Positions 8,021 to 14,722 of a stretch of DNA of 64,000 nt are shown one piece after another. The notes beneath the pieces were generated by a model. The model saw only the letters and a program-made list of their open reading frames with translations. It was not told the origin of the DNA and made no database searches. Each line of letters starts with the position of its first letter. The first letter of the stretch is position 1. Origin of the DNA: Microbispora hainanensis (lineage in GTDB: Bacteria; Actinomycetota; Actinomycetes; Streptosporangiales; Streptosporangiaceae). The stretch lies in contig NZ_CP108086.1 in NCBI RefSeq assembly GCF_036186745.1, positions 8,737,665-8,801,664 of the forward strand. The letters are read 5' to 3'. Position numbers and translations under genes: made by a program.

Positions 8021-8580
8021 ACGTGCTCCATGACGATGACCGCGGTGGTGTCGGGTTCGAGTGCCTCGAAGATGTGGGGGGCGTCGCCGGGATAGGCGAT
8101 GTAGTCGCCCGGCCCGAGCTCCACCGGTTCCTCCGCGGGCCCGGCCAGGGCGCGTCCGGTGCCGATGAGCAGGTGCTCGACGGTGCCGGCCATGTGCGGG
8201 TCCGAGGTGCGCGGCGGGCCCGGCTGGGCCGAGATCCGGTAGAGGTCGCGCCGCGCGTTGGGCGGGCACGACGCCAGCAGGGTGGCCGCATAACTGGCCT
8301 GCTCGGAGTAGGTCGCGGGCCCCTCCCCCGCCCGGATCACCCGTACGGCCGGCCGGGGCGGGTCCACGAGGCGGCTGAACGGCACGCCGAGGGCGACCCC
8401 GAGCGCCCACAGCGTCTCCACGCTCGGGTTGCCGACGCCCGACTCAAGCTGGGAGAGCGTGGACTTGGCGATGCCCGCGCGCTTGGCCAGCTCGGTCAGC
8501 GACAGGCCGGCCCGCTCACGCTCCTTGCGGATCGACCCGGCGATGAGCGTGATCAGGTCGAAGGGCGGCCTCTCCCCCAT
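8017..8580 (-). CDS. XRE-family regulator with cupin sensor domain
   Basis: The product has 187 residues. An XRE helix-turn-helix lies at about 9-63 (IRKERERAGLSLTELAKRAG, then SQLESGVGNPSVETLWALG). A cupin_2 domain lies at about 110-185 (VEHLLIGTGRAL, ELGPGDYIAYPGDAPHIFEA). Proteins of this build repress a neighbouring gene and bind a small ligand in the cupin. It is divergent from azlCD, with a good inverted repeat between them, so it probably controls amino-acid export by AzlCD. The ATG at 8580 is chosen because the HTH follows directly. Confidence 0.88.
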   Translation of the reverse strand: MGERPPFDLITLIAGSIRKERERAGLSLTELAKRAGIAKSTLSQLESGVGNPSVETLWALGVALGVPFSRLVDPPRPAVRVIRAGEGPATYSEQASYAATLLASCPPNARRDLYRISAQPGPPRTSDPHMAGTVEHLLIGTGRALAGPAEEPVELGPGDYIAYPGDAPHIFEALEPDTTAVIVMEHV

Positions 8581-8602
8581 GTGTTCGCTCCACACTTCCA
8601 CT

Positions 8603-8620
8603 TGTTCGACTTGACGAACA
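8603..8620. promoter_or_regulatory. Candidate operator between XRE-cupin regulator and azlC
   Basis: A perfect inverted repeat TGTTCG-N6-CGAACA sits in the 67-base gap between the two divergent starts. Single half-sites of the same sequence lie at 8582-8587 (TGTTCG) and 8663-8668 (CGAACA). The symmetry fits a dimeric XRE protein; binding by the adjacent regulator is inferred. Confidence 0.5.
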
Positions 8621-8647
8621 CCATCATCGTTGTTCACTCTACTGGAC

Positions 8648-9355
8648 ATGCATTCGCTCTGGCGAACACTTGATCGCGGCACGCTCCGCGACATCGCCCT
8701 GGTGTGCCTCGCCGACGCCATGGTGGGCGCCGCGTTCGGCGCGATCAGCGTGTCCGGCGGCCTGCCCGCGTGGGTGCCGGTCGTCATGTCCCTGCTGGTG
8801 TTCGCCGGAGGGGCGCAGTTCGCCGCGGTCGGCGTGGTGCTGTCCGGCGGCGCCCCGATCGCCGCCGTCGCGGCCGGTCTGGTGCTGAACGCGCGCCTGC
8901 TGCCGTTCGGCTTCGCGATCGGCGACGTCCTCGGCGGCCGGTGGTGGACCCGGCTCACCGGCGCGCACCTCATGACGGACGAAGCGGTGGCCTTCGTGCT
9001 GCGCGACGGCGATCCCCGGCGGCGTCACGCGGCGTTCTGGGCCTGCGGGCTCGGTCTGTTCGTGAGCTGGAACGCGGCCGTCGTGCTCGGCGCGCTGGCC
9101 GGGCGCGGCATCGGCGACACCGGCGCCCTGGGGCTGGACGCGGCCTTCCCCGCCGTGTTGCTCGCCCTCGTGCTGCCCTCCCTGACGGAACGGAACGCCC
9201 GGACCGCCACCCTGCGGCGAGCCTGCCTTCTGGGTGGGGTGGTCGCGGTGGCGGCCACGCCGTTCCTGCCCGCGGGCCTGCCGGTGCTGCTCGCCCTGAC
9301 CGGTCTCGTGCTCGCCGTACGGACCCCTTCCGGTGCGGAGGTCCCATGCCCCTGA
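8648..9355 (+). CDS. azlC: AzlC family branched-chain amino-acid export permease
   Basis: The product has 235 residues with the AzlC pattern: LADAMVGAAFGAISVSGGLP, VVMSLLVFAGGAQFAAVGVV, and LNARLLPFGFAIGDVLGGRW followed by HLMTDEAVAF. Several hydrophobic segments are present. AzlC and AzlD form a two-component exporter of branched-chain amino acids or analogues in the cytoplasmic membrane. The ATG at 8648 is preferred; a TTG at 8630 is in frame but leaves little room for the operator. The stop overlaps azlD by 10 bases. Confidence 0.9.
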   Translation: MHSLWRTLDRGTLRDIALVCLADAMVGAAFGAISVSGGLPAWVPVVMSLLVFAGGAQFAAVGVVLSGGAPIAAVAAGLVLNARLLPFGFAIGDVLGGRWWTRLTGAHLMTDEAVAFVLRDGDPRRRHAAFWACGLGLFVSWNAAVVLGALAGRGIGDTGALGLDAAFPAVLLALVLPSLTERNARTATLRRACLLGGVVAVAATPFLPAGLPVLLALTGLVLAVRTPSGAEVPCP

Positions 9356-9654
9356 TCGCCGTCCTCGCGCTGGCCGCCGGCACCTACGCGTTCCGCCTGG
9401 CCGGGCCGGTGCTGCGGCACCGGCTGCGTTTGCCCGGCCGCCTGCGTCACCTGCTGTCCGTCGCCGCGACCGTGCTGCTCATCGCCTTGGTGGCGACCTC
9501 GGCCCTCACCGAGGGGCAAGGCTTCGCCGGATGGGCCAGGCCCGCCGGGGTGCTCGTCGCCGGGATCCTCACGCTGCGGAAGGCGCCGTTCCCCCTGATC
9601 GTCGTCCTCGCCGCCGCCACCACCGCGATCCTCCGCCTCCTCGGCGTCCCCTGA
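9346..9654 (+). CDS. azlD: AzlD family small export subunit
   Basis: The product has 102 residues and three or four hydrophobic segments. The sequence AAGTYAFRLAGPVLRHR, then RHLLSVAATVLLIALVATSA, and RPAGVLVAGILTLRKAPFPL match the small AzlD subunit. It starts inside the last codons of azlC (10-base overlap), so translation is probably coupled. No intrinsic terminator was seen after the stop. Confidence 0.87.
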   Translation: MPLIAVLALAAGTYAFRLAGPVLRHRLRLPGRLRHLLSVAATVLLIALVATSALTEGQGFAGWARPAGVLVAGILTLRKAPFPLIVVLAAATTAILRLLGVP

Positions 9655-9722
9655 TCAGCGAAGGCGTCAGAAAAGAGAAAGATTGGGCAGCGGCTTTCCC
9701 GCCGTCTCGATCAGGCTTTCCG

Positions 9723-10175
9723 CTAGTCGATCTCGTTGCGGCGACGGCGTAGCGCGCCAAAGTCCCTGAAGGTGTTACCGAACTGGGCTCTGAGCACCTC
9801 TTCGATCACGTAGTGCCCGCCCGAAGAGGTAGGCCGCAGCCCTGGTGAGCCAGCACGGCCGACGCGCCCAGGACCCGAAGATCGCCAGCGCTTCGACCCC
9901 CGGGACATCGGCGAACTCCTGCTCTATGAACGCGTGCGGCCCGAACGACAAGGTCAGCAGTTCGGTGAGCGGCTTGGCATATCGGCCGTGCGCCTTGGCG
10001 CGAAGCAGATGCGCTCTGCCCACTCGGCGATCGAGGAGGAGCCCTGCCTCCACAGGCGACCCGCGAGTTCGGTCAGAGAGAACTCCCGCTCCGGCTGGAG
10101 GTACAGCAGTGCGAGCAGCTCCGCCTGGTGCCGGGAACGGAAGATCGGCAACAACGGCGGCGCTTCACTACGCAT
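9723..10175 (-). pseudogene. Collapsed nucleotidyltransferase (MNT)/HEPN toxin-antitoxin remnant
   Basis: Three minus-strand pieces in different frames belong together. From 10175: MRSEAPPLLPIFRSRHQAEL, then LALLYLQPEREFSLTELAGR, a winged-helix start. From 10053: VEAGLLLDRRVGRAHLLRA, RYAKPLTELLTL, then FADVPGVEALAIFGSWA, the beginning of a nucleotidyltransferase fold whose GSWAAR...D-x-D continuation is missing. Near 9830-9723: GGHYVIEEVLRAQFG and FRDFGALRRRRNEID, resembling the end of HEPN proteins. Two deletions and frame changes have fused an antitoxin-like MNT gene to the tail of a HEPN-like gene. The family reading is by pattern and moderately sure; that it is broken is clear. Confidence 0.5.
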
Positions 10176-10235
10176 AGATGCAAGTCATCACCCATCTAAG
10201 TGGAGCTTCCGGGTGCTTGAGGCCTCGGGGACGAC

Positions 10236-10262
10236 AAAAAGGGCGGTCGATCGACCGCCCTT
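10236..10262 (-). terminator. Intrinsic terminator of tRNA-Ala copy 2
   Basis: A perfect 20-base palindrome (10241-10260, GGGCGGTCGA and its complement) is followed on the minus strand by TTTTTG. It starts about 10 bases past the tRNA 3' end, the typical place for a tRNA terminator. Confidence 0.8.
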
Positions 10263-10271
10263 GAGGTGTTG

Positions 10272-10344
10272 TGGAGCTATGGGGACTCGAACCCCAGACC
10301 CCTTCCATGCCATGGAAGTGCGCTACCAGCTGCGCTATAGCCCC
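10272..10344 (-). tRNA. tRNA-Ala (GGC), copy 2
   Basis: It has the same 73-nt cloverleaf as copy 1 with anticodon GGC. One base differs, in the T loop (TTCGAGT instead of TTCGAAT). The flanks differ from copies 1 and 3, so this is a separate gene. It is followed by a strong terminator. Confidence 0.95.
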
Positions 10345-10359
10345 TTGCGACGGAGCCAG

Positions 10360-10387
10360 TGTATAGGAGTCCGCGCGGCTGCGGTAA
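10360..10387 (-). promoter_or_regulatory. Promoter of tRNA-Ala copy 2
   Basis: On the minus strand a -10 TATACA (10360-10365) and a -35 TTACCG (10382-10387) are 16 bp apart. CCTATACACTGGC is shared with copy 1. The -35 lies 14 bases from the -35 of the divergent ECF41 promoter. Confidence 0.5.
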
Positions 10388-10400
10388 TCGGACGAGCCGA

Positions 10401-10428
10401 TGTCACATAACGGCGGGCATGATACGTC
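10401..10428 (+). promoter_or_regulatory. ECF41-type promoter (autoregulation of sigma factor gene)
   Basis: TGTCACA (10401-10407) and CGTC (10425-10428) are 17 bp apart. This is the promoter motif reported for ECF41 sigma factors (TGTCACA, about 16 bp, CGTC). The adjacent gene encodes an ECF41 protein, so positive autoregulation is expected. Transcription would start about 7-10 bases after CGTC, essentially at the ATG at 10438, giving a leaderless mRNA. Confidence 0.75.
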
Positions 10429-10437
10429 TGGCATGTC

Positions 10438-11352
10438 ATGACCATCGAAGTCTTCACCGCGCACCGGAGCCTGCTCGCGGGCGTGGCCTACCGCATCCTC
10501 GGCAGCGCCGCGGACGCCGAGGACGTGGTCCAGGAGGCGTGGCTGCGCTGGGCGGAGGTGGACGCCGCGTCGGTGGCCGACCCGAAGGCCTACCTCGTGC
10601 GCGTCACCACCAACCTCGCCATCGACCGGCTGCGCCGGGTGCGGGCCAGGCGGGAGGCGTACGTCGGGCCCTGGCTGCCCGAGCCGATCATCGGCGCGCC
10701 GGACTCCGGGGACGCCGCGGAACACGCCGACAGCATCGAGCTGGCCCTCCTCGTCGTGCTGGAGACGCTGTCCCCGCTGGAACGGGCCGTGTTCGTCCTG
10801 CGGGAGGCGTTCGGCTTCTCCCATGGCGAGATCGCCGAGATCCTCGGCCGGGGCGAGCCCGCCGTACGGCAACTGGCCAGGCGCGCCCGCGACCACGTGC
10901 GCGAGCGCAGGCCGCGCTTCGACGTGGACCGGCGGGAACGGCGCACGATCACCGAGCGCTTCATCGCGGCCTGCACGGAAGGGGACATCGAGGGCCTGAC
11001 GGCGCTGCTCGCCGCGGACGTGCGCATGGTGGGCGACGGCGGCGGCAAGGCGCGGGCGCCCCTGCGGGAGGTGACCGGCGCCATGCGGGTCGCCCGCTTC
11101 CTCCTCGCGATCGCGAGCGCGGAGGGCCGCAAGCGCTTCCTGGCCTCCATCGGCGCCAGCCCCGGCGAACGGATGGAGGTGGGGATCGCCGAGGTCAACG
11201 GCGGGCCCGCGATCGTCGCCTGGCTGGACGGCCGTCCCGTCACGGTCATCTCGCTGGTGATCAACGACGGACTGGTGGACACGGTCTACCTCATCGCCAA
11301 CCCCGACAAGATGTCACGGATCGGGGCTCCGGATGCGTCCGGGAGTGCATGA
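10438..11352 (+). CDS. sigJ: ECF41-type sigma factor with SnoaL-like C-terminal domain
   Basis: The product has 304 residues. Sigma region 2 is at about 5-70 (RILGSAADAEDVVQEAWLRW) and region 4 at about 105-155 (LSPLERAVFVLREAFGFSHG). A SnoaL_2-like extension of about 130 residues follows instead of a separate anti-sigma factor. ECF41 hallmarks are present: WLPEP in the linker (79-83), DGGGK (200-204) and NPDKM near the end, matching the NPDKL motif. In ECF41 proteins the extension tunes activity. The gene overlaps the downstream oxidoreductase by ATGA; ECF41 genes are commonly next to carboxymuconolactone decarboxylase, oxidoreductase or epimerase genes. The sigJ name follows mycobacterial usage and is approximate. 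Confidence 0.92.
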   Translation: MTIEVFTAHRSLLAGVAYRILGSAADAEDVVQEAWLRWAEVDAASVADPKAYLVRVTTNLAIDRLRRVRARREAYVGPWLPEPIIGAPDSGDAAEHADSIELALLVVLETLSPLERAVFVLREAFGFSHGEIAEILGRGEPAVRQLARRARDHVRERRPRFDVDRRERRTITERFIAACTEGDIEGLTALLAADVRMVGDGGGKARAPLREVTGAMRVARFLLAIASAEGRKRFLASIGASPGERMEVGIAEVNGGPAIVAWLDGRPVTVISLVINDGLVDTVYLIANPDKMSRIGAPDASGSA

Positions 11353-12509
11353 CAGAAAACATCACCATTGTGGGCGGCGGGCTCGCCGGCCTGACCGCCG
11401 CCATCGCCTGCGCGGAGGGCGGCGCGACCGTCGTCCTGCACGAGGCACATCACACCCTCGGCGGGCGCGCCCGCTCCACCGCCGCGCCGTACGTCGCCAA
11501 CGACGGCACCCACGCCTTCTACGCCGACGGCCGGCCCTGGCGGTGGCTGGACGAGCGGGGGCTGGTCCGGCCGTACGCGGCAGTGCGGCCGGGGCACCTG
11601 GCCAGGGCGCGGTTCCGCCGCGACGGGAGGCTGACCGTACGGCCCCCGGCGGGGGTGCTGCGGATGATGGCCGGCCGGGCCGAGGCGCCGGTGGACGAGG
11701 ACTTCGGCTCCTGGGCCACCCGGCGCTTCGGCGCCGAGGCCGCACGGGCCGCCGCCGGCATGCTGGGCATCGTCACCTACGAGTCGGACCCCGGCCGGCT
11801 GTCGGCGGCCTTCGCCTGGGAGCGGTTCCGGCGGGCGTTCGGCCCGCGCTACCCGGCCGTGCGCTACGTGATCGGCGGCTGGGGACGGGTGATCGACCGG
11901 ATGGCGGCGCGGGCGCGCGACCTCGGCGTACGCATCGAGACCGGGTCGCGGCTCGACCGGCTGCCGGAGGGGCGGGTGATCGTGGCCACCTCCCTCGACG
12001 CCGCCCGCGGCCTGCTGGGCGACGACTCGCTGCGCTGGGAGAGCGGCCGGGCGGTGCTGCTCGACCTCGCGGTGCGGGCCGACCGGCGCGACCTGTTCCT
12101 CGTCAGCGACCTGGACGAGGGCGGCTTCCTGGAGCGCTACACGCTGCCCGACCCGTCGCTGGCGCCCGAGGGCGAGAGCCTCGTCCAGATGGAGATGCCG
12201 ATGCGTCCCGGCGAGTCGAGGGCCGCGGCGATCGCGCGGCTGGAGCGGATCGCCGACCTGGCCCTGCCGGGCTGGCACGAGCGGACGACCTGGCGCCGCG
12301 ACGCCGTGGCCGCCGGGCGCACCGGCGCGCTCGACCTGCCCGGCGCGACGTGGCGCGACCGGCCTGCGGTGCGGCGCGGCGACGGCGTGTGGCTGGCCGG
12401 CGACCAGGTCGCGGCGCCCGGCCTGCTCGGCGAGGTCTCGATCAACAGCGCGCTCGCGGCGGCCGAGGCCGCGCTCGCCGCGCGGCCCCTGTCCCGGCGT
12501 GCGGCCTGA
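11349..12509 (+). CDS. FAD-dependent oxidoreductase (phytoene-desaturase-like)
   Basis: The product has 386 residues. The N-terminus has the dinucleotide-binding motif ITIVGGGLAGLTAA, then VVLHEAHHTLGGRARS, typical of the amine oxidase/phytoene desaturase FAD family. A C-terminal FAD contact region reads GVWLAGDQVAAPGLLGEVSI. The substrate is unknown. Its ATG overlaps the sigma factor stop, so both should come from the ECF41 promoter, making it the likely target of that sigma factor. A strong terminator lies just downstream. Confidence 0.85.
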   Translation: MTENITIVGGGLAGLTAAIACAEGGATVVLHEAHHTLGGRARSTAAPYVANDGTHAFYADGRPWRWLDERGLVRPYAAVRPGHLARARFRRDGRLTVRPPAGVLRMMAGRAEAPVDEDFGSWATRRFGAEAARAAAGMLGIVTYESDPGRLSAAFAWERFRRAFGPRYPAVRYVIGGWGRVIDRMAARARDLGVRIETGSRLDRLPEGRVIVATSLDAARGLLGDDSLRWESGRAVLLDLAVRADRRDLFLVSDLDEGGFLERYTLPDPSLAPEGESLVQMEMPMRPGESRAAAIARLERIADLALPGWHERTTWRRDAVAAGRTGALDLPGATWRDRPAVRRGDGVWLAGDQVAAPGLLGEVSINSALAAAEAALAARPLSRRAA

Positions 12510-12520
12510 CGGAACGCGAA

Positions 12521-12550
12521 CGGGCCCTTCCCCAGGAGGGGAAGGGCCCG
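12521..12550. terminator. Bidirectional terminator between oxidoreductase and araA
   Basis: A perfect 13-bp stem (CGGGCCCTTCCCC and its complement) with loop AGGA lies 11 bases after the oxidoreductase stop and 22 bases after the araA stop on the other strand. There is no long T-run on either side, as is frequent in actinomycetes. Confidence 0.75.
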
Positions 12551-12572
12551 CGAGACATCATGACCTTGAGCT

Positions 12573-14066
12573 TCAGAACCCTTGCGCGAGCCGATAGTAG
12601 GCCTGGTTCCACCGCAGTTCCTTGGCGAACTGGCGCGGGGTGGTCGCCTCGTCGATGACGAGCAGCTCGACGCCGAGCATGTCGGCGAAGTCGGTCAGCT
12701 CCTCCGACCCGACGGCCGAGGAGAGCACCGTGTGGTGCGGGGCGCCCGCCGTGATCCACGACTCGGCGGAGGTGCGCAGGTCGGGCCGGGGCCGCCACAC
12801 GGCGCGGGCGACCGGCAGGGCGGGCAGCGGCTCGGGCGGGGCGACCACGTCGATCTCGTTGGCCACCAGCCGGAACCGCTCGCCCATGTCGGACAGGCCG
12901 ACCACCACGGCGGGGCCGGGGGCGGCGTCGAACACCAGCCGCACCGGGTCCTCCCGTCCGCCGATGCTCAGCGGGTGGATCTCGCACGACGGGGTGTCCG
13001 ACGCGATCGTCGGGCAGACTTCCAGCATGTGCGCGCCGAGGATGAGCTCCTCGCCCGGGGTGAGGTGATAGGTGTAGTCCTCCATGAACGAGGTGCCGCC
13101 GGGCAGGCCCGCCGACATGACCTTGAGCGTGCGCAGCAGCACGGAGGTCTTCCAGTCGCCCTCGCCGCCGAAGCCGTAGCCCTCGGCCATGAGCCGCTGC
13201 ACGGCCAGGCCGGGAAGCTGGCGCAGCCCGCCCAGGTCCTCGAAGTTCGTGGTGAACGCCTTGAAGCCCCCGCCCTCCAGGAAGTGCCGCAGGCCCAGCT
13301 CGATGCGGGCCGCGTAACGCAGCGACTCGTGCCGGTCCCCGCCCGCGCGCAGCTCGGGGGCCAGCCGGTAGAGGTCGTCGTACTCCTTGACCAGGGCCGA
13401 CACGTCGGCGTCCGCGGCGGCGTCCACGGCCTCGACCAGCTCGTTGACGCCGTAGGTGTTCACCGACACGCCGAACCGGAGCTGCGCCTCGACCTTGTCG
13501 CCCTCGGTCACGGCGACGTCGCGCATGTTGTCGCCGAAGCGGGCCAGGCGCAGCGAGCCGATCTCGGCCCGGCCCGCCGCGGCGCGGGCCCAGGTGGCGA
13601 TGCGCGCCGTCACCGCGGGGTCGCTCACGTGACCCGCGACGGTCTTGCGCGGCACGCCGAGGCGCGTCTGGATGTAGCCGAACTCGCGGTCGCCGTGGGC
13701 GGCCTGGTTGAGGTTCATGAAGTCCATGTCGATGGAGCTCCACGGCAGCTCCACGTTGGCCTGCGTGTGCAGGTGCAGCAGCGGCTTGCGCAACGCGTCC
13801 AGCCCGGCGATCCACATCTTGGCCGGGGAGAACGTGTGCATCCACGCGATCAGGCCGATGCAGTCGTCGTCACTGTTGGCCTCAAGGCAGACGCGGCGGA
13901 TGGCCGCCGCGTCGGTGAGCACCGGCCGCCACTCGATCTCGAACGGCGCCGACTCCCCCAGGGCCTCGCCCAGCTGCTCGGCGATGCGCTGGGACTGCTC
14001 GGCCACCTGCCGAAGCGTGTCCTCGCCGTACAGGCCCTGGCTACCGGTCAGGAACCAAAGCTTCAC
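12573..14066 (-). CDS. araA: L-arabinose isomerase
   Basis: The product has 497 residues (E. coli AraA 500). It begins KLWFLTGSQGLYGEDTLRQV, the family N-terminus, and holds LIAWMHTFSPAKMWIAGLDA, LHTQANVELPW, AEGYGFGGEGDWKT, SFMEDYTYHL and LGAHMLEVCPT, which carry the Glu and His metal ligands. It converts L-arabinose to L-ribulose in the cytoplasm with Mn2+. It is the last gene of the araB-araD-araA run; its ATG overlaps the araD stop by 4 bases. Confidence 0.97.
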   Translation of the reverse strand: MKLWFLTGSQGLYGEDTLRQVAEQSQRIAEQLGEALGESAPFEIEWRPVLTDAAAIRRVCLEANSDDDCIGLIAWMHTFSPAKMWIAGLDALRKPLLHLHTQANVELPWSSIDMDFMNLNQAAHGDREFGYIQTRLGVPRKTVAGHVSDPAVTARIATWARAAAGRAEIGSLRLARFGDNMRDVAVTEGDKVEAQLRFGVSVNTYGVNELVEAVDAAADADVSALVKEYDDLYRLAPELRAGGDRHESLRYAARIELGLRHFLEGGGFKAFTTNFEDLGGLRQLPGLAVQRLMAEGYGFGGEGDWKTSVLLRTLKVMSAGLPGGTSFMEDYTYHLTPGEELILGAHMLEVCPTIASDTPSCEIHPLSIGGREDPVRLVFDAAPGPAVVVGLSDMGERFRLVANEIDVVAPPEPLPALPVARAVWRPRPDLRTSAESWITAGAPHHTVLSSAVGSEELTDFADMLGVELLVIDEATTPRQFAKELRWNQAYYRLAQGF

Positions 14067-14722
14067 AGGTGACTCCTCTGTCCATAGACGTTCTGATAGC
14101 GGTCGTACAAGCGGTCGATGTCACCCTGGGCGATCGGCAGGGGTTCGCCGAGCTGCCGGGAGATGTGCACGGTGCGGGCGACGTCCTCGCACATCACGGC
14201 GGCCTTGACGGCCGCCTTCGGCGAGCCGCCGATGGTGAACACGCCGTGGTTCTGCATCAGCACGGCGGGGGAACGGTGCCCGGTCAGGGTCGCGACGATC
14301 CCCTTGCCGATGTCGTCGTTGCCGATGAGCGCGAACGGCCCGACGGGGATCTCGCCGCCGAACTCGTCGGCCATCGCGGTGAGCACGCACGGGATCGCCT
14401 CACCACGGGCCGCCCATGCCGAGGCGTACGTGGAGTGGGTGTGCACGACCCCGTTGACCTCCGGCATGTGCCGGTAGACGTACGCGTGCGCGGCCGTGTC
14501 GCTGGACGGCGCCAGGTCGCCCTCGACGAGGTTGCCGTCGAGGTCGCAGACCACGATCGACTCGGGGGTCAGGTCGTCGTACGACACCCCGCTGGGCTTG
14601 ATGACGAACAGGTCCTCGCCCGGCACCCGGCCCGACACGTTGCCGGCCGTCCAGGCGACGAGGTTGTATCGCACCAGTTCGGCGTGGAGCCGGCAGACTT
14701 CCCTGCGAAGTTCATCGATCAT
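14063..14722 (-). CDS. araD: L-ribulose-5-phosphate 4-epimerase
   Basis: The product has 219 residues (E. coli AraD 231). It belongs to the class II aldolase/adducin family: YNLVAWTAGNVSGRVPGEDL with substrate-binding Asn/Ser, VHTHSTYASAWAARGEAIP with two zinc-binding His, and LMQNHGVFTIGGSPKAAVKA. It converts L-ribulose 5-phosphate to D-xylulose 5-phosphate, which enters the pentose phosphate pathway. Its start overlaps the araB stop and its stop overlaps the araA start, so translation is coupled along the three genes. Confidence 0.95.
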   Translation of the reverse strand: MIDELRREVCRLHAELVRYNLVAWTAGNVSGRVPGEDLFVIKPSGVSYDDLTPESIVVCDLDGNLVEGDLAPSSDTAAHAYVYRHMPEVNGVVHTHSTYASAWAARGEAIPCVLTAMADEFGGEIPVGPFALIGNDDIGKGIVATLTGHRSPAVLMQNHGVFTIGGSPKAAVKAAVMCEDVARTVHISRQLGEPLPIAQGDIDRLYDRYQNVYGQRSHL

